A stretch of DNA of 20,005 nucleotides. It comes from JBDTMC01 sp039934475. Its GTDB lineage: Bacteria > Acidobacteriota > Terriglobia > Bryobacterales > Bryobacteraceae. Location of the stretch: contig JBDTMC010000093.1 in the NCBI GenBank assembly GCA_039934475.1, positions 1 to 20,005 of the forward strand. Reading direction: 5' to 3'. A program made the translations under genes and the position numbers. The notes beneath the pieces were generated by a model that had not been told where the DNA came from, did no database searches, and was given only the letters and a program-made list of their open reading frames with translations. Below, piece after piece: positions 7,932 through 14,156 of this stretch. Positions within the stretch are counted from its first letter, which is position 1, and each line of letters begins with the position of its first letter.

Positions 7932-9278
7932 ATGTCTGTAAACGAATCTAATCGCCGTGAATTCTTAAAAAGCGCCACCGCCGTTGGCGCCAGCCTTGGT
8001 TTAGCAGCCTCTGCCAAAGCTGCAAGCCCGGGAACCAGCGCAAAAATGTCCGGCGGCCGTGTCATCGGCGCCAATGATCGCATCAACGTCGGCGTTATCG
8101 GCTGCGGTGGACGCGGCTCTTATGTCGCCAAGGTTTTTGAACGCCTCGGCCAGGAAAAGAACGCTCAGATTACGGCTGTTTGCGACGTTTATCAGAAGCG
8201 TGTCACCGAAAACAAGCAGCGCTTGAAGGTGGAATTCAGCACGCTCGATTACCGTGAAGTGATCGCGCGTAGCGACGTAGATGCGGTCCTCGTGGCGACT
8301 CCGGATCACTGGCACGCCACCATCGCACTGGCCGCGATGGACGCCGGTAAAGACGTCTACCTCGAGAAGCCGATGTGCCACACCATCGAAGAGGCGAAGA
8401 AGCTCTCCGACACGGTGCGGGAAACCAAGCGCGTCCTGCAAGTGGGTTCGCAGACCACCTCGGGCGACCAATGGTGGCAGGCAAAGAAGGCCATTGCCGA
8501 CGGCATGATCGGCGAAATGATCATGAGCCAGGGCTCTTACCATCGCAACTCAAGCGAAGGGGAATGGAACTGGCCGATCGACGCCAATGCCGGTCCCGAC
8601 AAGACAGGCGAAGATTTCATCGACTGGAAGATGTGGCTCGGCAATGCGCCCAAGCGCCCCTACAATGCCGATCGCTTCTTCCGCTTCCGCAAGTATTGGG
8701 ACTACTCCGGCGGCATCGCCACTGACTTGTTCTTCCACGTCATGGCGCCAATGAACATTTGCTGGAGCGAACCGCAGTTCCCCCACAAAGTGATGGCGGG
8801 CGGCGGCATCTACGTGTTCAAGGATGAGCGCGAAGTGCCGGATACGTTCCACTTCATCGCCGAGTACGCCAAGGGCCACTCCGTGGTTCTCAGTTCATCG
8901 ATGGCCAACAGCCAGCACGTTCCGGGCCTCATCCGCGGTCACAACGGCACCATCGTTATGGTGGAGCATGGCCAGTTTGAACGCTATTCGCCGTTTGTCA
9001 CGGTGCGCCCCGAAGGCGGCGTGGTGAACGAAGAGTACAAGGCCAAGTGGGGCACAGCTGATGTGCGCATCCCGGTGAAGGAAACTGACACCATGGCCGT
9101 CCACGTCGGCAACTACCTGGATTGCATCCGCAGTCGCCAGAAGCCGACTCTGGATGTCGACACCGCCGCTCGCGCCCAGGCCGTCATCACGATGGCGGTG
9201 CAGAGCTACCGTTCCGGTAAGGTCGTCTACTTCGACGATCACAACTGGAAGATCGTCGACAAGCCAGTAAAGGCGTAA
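7932..9278 (+). CDS. Gfo/Idh/MocA-family oxidoreductase with Tat signal
   Basis: A 448-residue NAD(P)-dependent sugar or polyol dehydrogenase-like protein. A twin-arginine signal NRREFLKS (7-14) is followed by an Ala-rich hydrophobic segment and a cleavage-type AKA-A near 30, so it is folded with cofactor in the cytoplasm and exported. The Rossmann motif GVIGCGGRGS is at 54-63, and the family hallmark EKP is at 145-147 in LEKPMCHT. The DLFFHVMAP stretch supplies a likely catalytic His. An AAGG ribosome site sits 7 bases before the ATG. It begins 24 bases after uvrA and is followed after 4 bases by the VOC gene, so it may be read from the uvrA transcript. Exported Gfo/Idh/MocA paralogues are, to my knowledge, abundant in Acidobacteriota and Planctomycetes. 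The substrate cannot be told. Confidence 0.93.
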   Translation: MSVNESNRREFLKSATAVGASLGLAASAKAASPGTSAKMSGGRVIGANDRINVGVIGCGGRGSYVAKVFERLGQEKNAQITAVCDVYQKRVTENKQRLKVEFSTLDYREVIARSDVDAVLVATPDHWHATIALAAMDAGKDVYLEKPMCHTIEEAKKLSDTVRETKRVLQVGSQTTSGDQWWQAKKAIADGMIGEMIMSQGSYHRNSSEGEWNWPIDANAGPDKTGEDFIDWKMWLGNAPKRPYNADRFFRFRKYWDYSGGIATDLFFHVMAPMNICWSEPQFPHKVMAGGGIYVFKDEREVPDTFHFIAEYAKGHSVVLSSSMANSQHVPGLIRGHNGTIVMVEHGQFERYSPFVTVRPEGGVVNEEYKAKWGTADVRIPVKETDTMAVHVGNYLDCIRSRQKPTLDVDTAARAQAVITMAVQSYRSGKVVYFDDHNWKIVDKPVKA

Positions 9279-9282
9279 CGCA

Positions 9283-9663
9283 ATGAACACCGCCATCGCC
9301 CCGATGCTTTCCGTTCGCAAAGGGGCGATGGCGGTTGATTTTTACAAAGCTGCCTTCGGAGCGGAAGCGCTATTCCGCATGGATGCCGAGGACGGTTCCG
9401 TAGTAGCCCAACTCTCTGTCGGAGCCGCGAATTTCTGGGTCGCCGACGAATCTCCAGAACACAAGAATTTCAGCCCAGAAACGCTTGGCGGTGGAACCAT
9501 TCGCATCGTCATGACCGTTGACGATCCGGACGCTGTCTTCGCTCGCGCCATCGCTGCTGGAGCCACGGTGGTGTGGCCGGTCAAAGAAGAGTATGGCTGG
9601 CGCCTCGGCCGGCTCGTCGATCCCTATGGCCACCATTGGGAGATCGGCAAGCCTCTCCAGTAA
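9283..9663 (+). CDS. VOC-family (glyoxalase/bleomycin-resistance-like) protein, PhnB type
   Basis: A 126-residue single vicinal-oxygen-chelate protein. The typical pattern is present: PMLSVRKGAMAVDFYKAAFGAEALFR at the first beta-alpha unit, a middle VDDPDAVFARAIAAGA helix, and the closing RLGRLVDPYGHHWEIG, in which the HxW and the terminal Glu are metal-site positions in relatives. It starts 4 bases after the oxidoreductase stop, indicating translational coupling. Members range from glyoxalases to antibiotic-binding and demethylase-like proteins. Nothing here selects among them, so only the fold is assigned. Confidence 0.88.
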   Translation: MNTAIAPMLSVRKGAMAVDFYKAAFGAEALFRMDAEDGSVVAQLSVGAANFWVADESPEHKNFSPETLGGGTIRIVMTVDDPDAVFARAIAAGATVVWPVKEEYGWRLGRLVDPYGHHWEIGKPLQ

Positions 9664-9691
9664 CACTTGCGCCGGTTCCGCCACTGGAGTA

Positions 9692-10038
9692 TGACGCAGG
9701 TGATTCCCGCTCTCGAAATCATCGACATGAATGAATCGAACGTGAATGACGTCGGCTTTTTCTGTGCGATGAGTAAACCCCAGCTTCAGGGTTACCAGTC
9801 GCTCCGCGGTACACGGTCACCCCTGCCTGTAGGTGGTCGGGAAATCAACGGTACAAGGCTGCGGCGCGGCGTTAACTCGACCTGTGCGTTCAAGATGCCC
9901 GACCTCAGCGGATGCAAGGAGTGGTCGCGGTCATCGCCAAGCACAAACTCGGCTTGGTGGACACGGGATTCTTCTCACGCCAAGGACTCCGCGTCGTCGT
10001 GGAGACAGGTACCCGATATGGAAACAAAAGCTATCTGA
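9692..10038 (+). pseudogene. Decayed GNAT N-acetyltransferase
   Basis: No intact frame exists, but ordered pieces of one GNAT acetyltransferase can be read across three frames. From the ATG at 9692 the N-terminus runs LEIIDMNESNVNDVGFFC then MSKPQLQGYQ, a block I recall from a GNAT subfamily whose members continue GYQ-(R/N)-K-(L/V)-x-W. The central 50 or so residues are missing. In another frame, CL-stop-VVGKSTVQGCGAAL (9824-9874) matches the acetyl-CoA loop (CIWVVG...GKGYGSxLL), with Trp TGG turned into TAG at 9830-9832. A further shift near 9875 gives LDLCVQDARPQRMQGVVAV, the following helix and strand, then GFFSRQGLRVV. A last shift may give the end, VPDMETKAI, stopping at 10038. The gene is thus disabled by one deletion, one nonsense change and two or three frameshifts. 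The family call rests on memory of homologues, not on a search. Confidence 0.6.
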
Positions 10039-10123
10039 CTGGCGGGAACGATTCGGAACTGCCGATAAGCTGTGTGTGTGATCGAACGTGGAAGAGATAG
10101 TGGTACTTTTGCGGCCTCAGAAA

Positions 10124-10141
10124 CCCATGTTGGGATATCCT
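10124..10141 (+). promoter_or_regulatory. Candidate control element upstream of the methyltransferase gene
   Basis: The stretch reads CCCATGTTGGGATATCCT. It contains CCCA-N3-TGGG (10124-10134), the 8-mer TTGGGATA (10130-10137), and a -10-like TATCCT (10136-10141). TTGGGATA and the neighbouring AACCCAT both recur in front of the HTH regulator gene (11932-11945, minus strand), so one regulator could bind both. No good -35 is found at normal spacing. The rest of the bases from 10039 to 10183 hold nothing I recognise except the ribosome site of the methylase at 10173-10176. Confidence 0.3.
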
Positions 10142-10183
10142 GGAGGTGCGAATCGATCGTGCCGAGTACACTGGAGAAAAGCT

Positions 10184-11065
10184 ATGGTTCCGGCTAGACA
10201 GTCACGGATGCAGTGGGAAGATGGCGTGTTTGACCCCGCGCCTATGCTGAAGGAAGGTGCCCCAACGCCATTCTTCGTGAGCACCCTTGGAGCACTCTTC
10301 GATGGGGACTGCCTGAAGTTCTTGCCCGAGATTAAAAACAGCGTGGTCGATACCGTCTTTGCCGATCCGCCCTTCAATCTGAGCAAGGAATATGGCAAGA
10401 ACTCCAACGACAACCTCCCGGACGACGAATACATTAGATGGTGCTACCAGTGGATTGATGAATGCGTGCGCACGCTGAAGCCCGGCGGCGCCTTTTTTTT
10501 GTACAACCTACCGAGGTGGAACGTCCTATTGGGAGCCCATCTGAACGCGCTGGGCATGGAGTTCCGGCACTGGATTGCTGTTGAGATTTCGGCCTGCCTG
10601 CCGATTCCGGGTCGGCTCCACCCCAGCCACTACAGCCTCCTCTACTATACGAAGGGCAAGCCGAAAACCTTCAAACGTATCCGAACGCCGATCCAGATTT
10701 GCCGGCATTGTGGAAAGGAAGTTAAGGACTATGGCGGACACCGGGACGCGATGAACCCGAGAGGTGTAAATCTGAAGGACGTTTGGAGCGATATCCCACC
10801 TGTCCGGCACTGGAAGTTCAAATCGAAGGGCCGACGCGCAAACGCTTTATCGACGAAGATTCTAGACCGCGTGGTTGAAATATCAACGGCCCCCGGCGAC
10901 TTGGTGATCGACCCGTTCGGCGGCTCCGGCACTACTTTCGCCGTGTGCGAGAAGAAGGGACGCCATTGGATGGGGAGCGAAATCGACTTCGCTGCGGATA
11001 TTGCAGATCGCCTCTCCTGTGACGACATTTGTCAGCATAAGAACGACGATTACGTCGAAGACTAG
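10184..11065 (+). CDS. Type II DNA methyltransferase, beta-class amino (N4-C/N6-A) type, cognate to the BamHI-like nuclease
   Basis: A 293-residue S-adenosylmethionine-dependent DNA methylase that should protect host sites. Catalytic motif IV is DPPF at 61-64 (FADPPFNLSKEYG), and the cofactor motif FGGSGTT is at 245-251, followed by GRHWMGSEID. This order (IV, recognition region, I) defines the beta class. C173 and C176 form a CxxC in the recognition region, followed by DYGGHRDAMNPRGVNLKDVWSDIPPV. The start was placed at 10184 because GGAG (10173-10176) lies 7 bases upstream; the frame is open to a GTG at 10088, but the added residues are not methylase-like. DPPF is more usual of N6-adenine enzymes than of N4-cytosine ones, which often carry SPP(Y/F). 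The stop overlaps the convergent nuclease gene by 4 bases. A run of eight T (10493-10500) lies in frame. Base composition looks less GC-rich than in the flanking genes, in keeping with transfer. Confidence 0.88.
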   Translation: MVPARQSRMQWEDGVFDPAPMLKEGAPTPFFVSTLGALFDGDCLKFLPEIKNSVVDTVFADPPFNLSKEYGKNSNDNLPDDEYIRWCYQWIDECVRTLKPGGAFFLYNLPRWNVLLGAHLNALGMEFRHWIAVEISACLPIPGRLHPSHYSLLYYTKGKPKTFKRIRTPIQICRHCGKEVKDYGGHRDAMNPRGVNLKDVWSDIPPVRHWKFKSKGRRANALSTKILDRVVEISTAPGDLVIDPFGGSGTTFAVCEKKGRHWMGSEIDFAADIADRLSCDDICQHKNDDYVED

Positions 11066-11670
11066 CCGAGCGCCCGACCGGCTGAAATCTTCGGGATTCG
11101 GGGAACGCTTGTGCTCGTGGCGTCGTGTTCAATCACGACCACTTCGAGAACGCCGTTCGCGCAGGGGACTGACCGCCATAGCCGGTAGTAGGGCTCAAGT
11201 TCTTTGTCGTTGCCGATTCGGTCAGTCAAGAACTTGTAGAGCTTCCGGGAGGGGATCACCAGCGTTCCGGCTGAGATCTCCCCATCCGCGATGAGCATCG
11301 TCAGTTTGTTCATGGAGCGGTGGCTTGAGGAGATGTTACCCGTCTCCCATTCAGCCACGAAAATTCCCTCCGGCCGTGACAATACCGCGTCGAAATCCCC
11401 CAGTTGTTGGCCGAGCTGATTCTTCGCACGTCCCTCGATTGTCCAGCCTTCCGCCCGGAGGTGATTGACGAACTCCATCTTAATGGGAATGACACCGTTG
11501 CCTTCATAGCGCTTCTTGCCACTCTCGGGGTAGATGGTGAAGTTTCTGCTACCAGGAGGCCAGGCACACTTGACGATTGCCTCATGAAGGACCGCCCGTG
11601 CTCTCTTCCAGTGTTTTGACTTTGAGACCGGGCCACAATTGACGAGCGTCTCGACGTGCACAATCTTCAT
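11062..11670 (-). CDS. BamHI-like type II restriction endonuclease
   Basis: A 202-residue homologue of BamHI (213 residues), recognised by aligning with the BamHI sequence from memory. The block WPPGSRNFTI...NGVIPIK matches WPATSKTFTI...NGVVPIK; EWETGNISSSHRSMNKL (107-123) matches EFETGNISSAHRSMNKL; LTDRIGNDKELEPYY matches LTDRVTNFEELEPYF. Catalytic residues map as E79, D94, E107 and E109 (BamHI E77, D94, E111, E113). DNA-reading residues N112, S114, R118, D150 and R151 correspond to BamHI N116, S118, R122, D154 and R155, so GGATCC is the predicted target. The C-terminus VPRIPKISAGRALG is short but aligns with BamHI VPLIPKGSDG. The start codon overlaps the HTH regulator's stop as ATGA, giving a C-R operon with translational coupling. 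No frameshift or lost residue is seen, so it should be active; the specificity is a prediction. Confidence 0.92.
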   Translation of the reverse strand: MKIVHVETLVNCGPVSKSKHWKRARAVLHEAIVKCAWPPGSRNFTIYPESGKKRYEGNGVIPIKMEFVNHLRAEGWTIEGRAKNQLGQQLGDFDAVLSRPEGIFVAEWETGNISSSHRSMNKLTMLIADGEISAGTLVIPSRKLYKFLTDRIGNDKELEPYYRLWRSVPCANGVLEVVVIEHDATSTSVPRIPKISAGRALG

Positions 11671-11897
11671 TCCGTATCCTTGTAGAGCCGTTGCAGGAAA
11701 CGCAGCGGGTCGACGCCGAGGGCAAGGGCAACGGATTGAAATTCAATCACGTCAAGCCTCCGCTCCCCGCGCTCATACTTCGAAACGAACGATTGAGGAC
11801 GCTTGAGCTTGGCCGAGAGTTGTTGTTGAGTAAGGCCGGAAGACGTTCGGGCCTCGACGAGGAGTTCACGGAATCGCTGATACGCTTCATTCCCCAC
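11667..11897 (-). CDS. XRE-family HTH protein, probable controller (C) protein of the restriction system
   Basis: A 76-residue single-domain helix-turn-helix protein of the lambda-repressor/XRE type. The HTH runs from GLTQQQLSAKLKRPQSFVSKYERGERRL (21-48) to EFQSVALALGVDPLRFL. Its size, position directly before the nuclease gene and 4-base overlap with it (ATGA) are those of C proteins, which delay nuclease expression until methylation is established. The sequence alone is a general XRE domain, so the role is inferred from context. The start is the GTG at 11895-11897, with no clear Shine-Dalgarno site; with the predicted promoter at 11917-11945 the leader would be only about a dozen bases. Alternatively it could be a plain autorepressor. 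Confidence 0.85.
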   Translation of the reverse strand: MGNEAYQRFRELLVEARTSSGLTQQQLSAKLKRPQSFVSKYERGERRLDVIEFQSVALALGVDPLRFLQRLYKDTE

Positions 11898-11916
11898 GTT
11901 GTCGGGCTCGTGATTG

Positions 11917-11945
11917 AGGATAGAACCATTTATGGGTTATCCCAA
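11917..11945 (-). promoter_or_regulatory. Candidate promoter of the HTH regulator/nuclease operon
   Basis: On the minus strand, TTGGGA (11940-11945, a 4/6 match to TTGACA) is followed after 17 bases by TATCCT (11917-11922, a 4/6 match to TATAAT). Transcription would begin near 11910, about a dozen bases before the GTG start. Both hexamers are weak, as expected of a promoter needing an activator. TGGG-N4-CCCA (11933-11944) lies within it. Confidence 0.35.
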
Positions 11946-11957
11946 AACGGGTTTGGG
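11941..11957. promoter_or_regulatory. Candidate operator palindrome for the HTH regulator
   Basis: CCCAAA-N5-TTTGGG is a perfect inverted repeat centred about 39 bases upstream of the inferred start of transcription, overlapping the weak -35. That is where a class II activator or an autorepressor would bind. Just beyond it, at 11961-11980, two 10-base tandem units differ by one base (GAATTACTGG and GATTTACTGG), spaced by one helical turn. It does not match the GACT-type C-box of well-known C proteins. Confidence 0.35.
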
Positions 11958-11973
11958 GCTGAATTACTGGGAT

Positions 11974-12072
11974 TTACTGGACTAGATAGAGCGCCTTTGA
12001 GTATTCGGAGACGGCCATACGGGAATGATCGTCGATACGGACCAGCAAGGCCACAATCCGATCACCGGAGGA
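11974..12072 (-). mobile_element. Possible scrap of an IS481-type transposase (rve/DDE core)
   Basis: On the minus strand a short translation reads LLVRIDDHSRMAVSEY (about 12001-12048). It resembles the first catalytic strand of IS481-type transposases, typically VHVAIDDHSRLAYxE. The flanking translation on both sides matches nothing I know, no terminal repeats were seen, and the open stretch ends at once, so if real this is a small relic. The similarity is short and could be chance. Confidence 0.22.
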
Positions 12073-12339
12073 AAGGGCCCGATTATCTACAATAGTTTTA
12101 GTCGCTAAACGACTTCGAATCGCTGTGGTCCTAAACTGCCCGCCAGCCTCTCTCGATGGGGTCCAGGTAGCAGTGTCGAGTACCACCCGCGAGTGACCTC
12201 GAAGGGTTGATCGATAGTGAGGCGATACTTGCAGGCGTGAAGGAATGCTTCCGGAAATGCGGGGGCGCACCCGCTGGCTGCGACGATCACCGCTCGACCC
12301 AAGCCTTTTGTCGCGGCCAGTGGTGGAGGTCTATCGGAG
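12073..12339. other. Intergenic stretch without recognisable genes
   Basis: About 270 bases between the possible transposase scrap and the 3' end of aspS. Open frames on both strands give translations with no domain that I recognise. It may be residue of the event that brought in the restriction system. No terminator hairpin with a T-run was found for aspS. Confidence 0.5.
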
Positions 12340-14145
12340 TTAGCTCTTCGTGCGCAAAGCAATCCCGAGCTCACGCAAAGCGCGGTCCGACACAGTGGAC
12401 GGGGCTTCGGACATCAGATCCGTTCCGCGAGCCGTCTTGGGGAAGGGAATCACGTCGCGAATGGACGTCTCCCCCGCCAGGATCATCACCAGGCGATCCA
12501 ACCCAAGCGCCACGCCGCCGTGTGGTGGAGCTCCGTACTCCAGCGCATCCAACAGGAAGCCGAACTTCGCCCGCGCTTCCTCATCGCTCAACCCAAGCGC
12601 GGCAAACACCTGCGCCTGAATGTCGCGCCGGTGGATACGGATGGACCCCGAACCCAACTCCACGCCGTTCAGCACAATGTCATAGGACTTCGCACGGCAC
12701 CGCGCCGGGTTGGCCGTCAGCTTCTCCAAATCCTCGTCATGCACCGAAGTGAACGGATGATGGGCGGCCATCCAGCGCCGCTCCTCTTCATCCCATTCGA
12801 ACATCGGGAAATCCACTACCCACAGGAACTTGAACACGGTGGGGTCCAGCAGCTTGTGCCGGTCGTTATACTTCTGCGCGGCGAATAAGCGCAACTGGCC
12901 ACAGGCCTGGAAAACAGTCTCCTCGGGACGGTGTCCCTTCGGTTCTGTGGGCCAACCCGCCAGTATCAAGAGGTCGTCTTCGGCCGCGCCGGCGCGCTCG
13001 CGCACCTTTGCCATCGCTTCGGGGTAATCCCGATCCAAACGCTTGGCATCGTCATACACCCGCAGCCCGCGTTCCACGCCGTACGCCTTCATTTCGTCGC
13101 GTTCCTTGCGGCTCGGCGCGCCCGTCCTCGGAATATGGATCGCTACCAGTGGCAGCCCGGCTGTGGTCAGATTCGCCTCGGCCGGAAACAGATCCTCCAC
13201 CGGATAAAAAGGCGGAATGCGCATGTCCGGCTTGTCGATTCCATAAGCTCGCATCGCCTGCGCGTAGGTCAGCCGCGGGAACGGCGTGGACACCTGAAAT
13301 CCGGCCACTTCACAGATCCGTTTCACCATCGGTTCCACAACGTCGAAGATGGTCTCCTGTTGCGGGAACGACATTTCGATGTCGATCTGCGTGAACTCGT
13401 ACTGGCGATCCGCGCGCAGGTCTTCGTCGCGGAAGCAACGCACAATCTGAAAGTACTTATCGAATCCGCTCACCATCAGCAGCTGCTTGAAGATCTGCGG
13501 CGATTGCGGCAGCGCGTAGAACGTCCCGCCTTGCACGCGGCACGGCACCAGGAAGTCACGCGCGCCCTCGGGCGTGGAACGCGTCAGAAACGGCGTCTCA
13601 ATCTCATGGAAGCCGCGCCCGTACATATACTCGCGAACGGCGAACGACATCTTCGAACGCAGGATGATATTGCGCTGCATGTGCGGACGGCGCAAATCCA
13701 CATAGCGATACTTCAGGCGCGTGTCCTCGCCCACGTCTACGTGCTCTTCCATCGGGAACGGCGGTGTCTTCGAATCGTTCAGTATCCAGATCCGGTCGGC
13801 CACCACTTCCACTTCTCCTGTAGCGATCGCCGGATTGATGGTCTCTTTCGAGCGCAGTTCAACGTGGCCTTCCACCGCGATCACGAACTCCGAACGCAGC
13901 ATGTCGGCCTTGTCGTGGACTTCCGGCGCGACTTCGCTGCGGAACACAATCTGCGTGACGCCATCGCGGTCGCGAAGATGGATGAAGAGCACACCGCCCA
14001 AGTCGCGGCGGCGATATACCCAGCCCATCAGGAGGGCGCGCTGGCCGGCGTCGGCCGCGCGGAGCTGCCCACAGGAATGAGTGCGGCGGAGTTCGCCAAG
14101 CAGGTCGAGAGGGACCGAGGTCTGTTTTTCAGGACTTTCAGGCAT
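12340..14145 (-). CDS. aspS: Aspartyl-tRNA synthetase
   Basis: Charges tRNA-Asp (class II synthetase, cytoplasm). The 601 residues show the bacterial architecture: an N-terminal OB-fold anticodon-binding domain (GWVYRRRDLGGVLFIHLRDRDG), motif 1 region YRYVDLRRPHMQRN, flipping-loop and active-site blocks TPEGARDFLVP and QSPQIFKQLLMVSGFDKYFQI, motif 2 CFRDEDLRADRQYEFTQID, a GAD insertion domain in the middle, then HHPFTSVH, GVELGSGSIRIH and motif 3 GLDRLVMIL. It starts 11 bases after the hisS stop, as the last gene of the gamma-carbonic-anhydrase, hisS, aspS operon. Whether it also charges tRNA-Asn cannot be decided; the Leu after RRRD resembles discriminating rather than non-discriminating enzymes, as far as I recall. 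Confidence 0.97.
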   Translation of the reverse strand: MPESPEKQTSVPLDLLGELRRTHSCGQLRAADAGQRALLMGWVYRRRDLGGVLFIHLRDRDGVTQIVFRSEVAPEVHDKADMLRSEFVIAVEGHVELRSKETINPAIATGEVEVVADRIWILNDSKTPPFPMEEHVDVGEDTRLKYRYVDLRRPHMQRNIILRSKMSFAVREYMYGRGFHEIETPFLTRSTPEGARDFLVPCRVQGGTFYALPQSPQIFKQLLMVSGFDKYFQIVRCFRDEDLRADRQYEFTQIDIEMSFPQQETIFDVVEPMVKRICEVAGFQVSTPFPRLTYAQAMRAYGIDKPDMRIPPFYPVEDLFPAEANLTTAGLPLVAIHIPRTGAPSRKERDEMKAYGVERGLRVYDDAKRLDRDYPEAMAKVRERAGAAEDDLLILAGWPTEPKGHRPEETVFQACGQLRLFAAQKYNDRHKLLDPTVFKFLWVVDFPMFEWDEEERRWMAAHHPFTSVHDEDLEKLTANPARCRAKSYDIVLNGVELGSGSIRIHRRDIQAQVFAALGLSDEEARAKFGFLLDALEYGAPPHGGVALGLDRLVMILAGETSIRDVIPFPKTARGTDLMSEAPSTVSDRALRELGIALRTKS

Positions 14146-14156
14146 GTGGTAATTCT

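Noticed and set aside
10088..10183. Longer start (GTG at 10088) for the methylase
   Set aside because: No ribosome site, and the added residues have no methylase similarity; GGAG at the right distance supports 10184.
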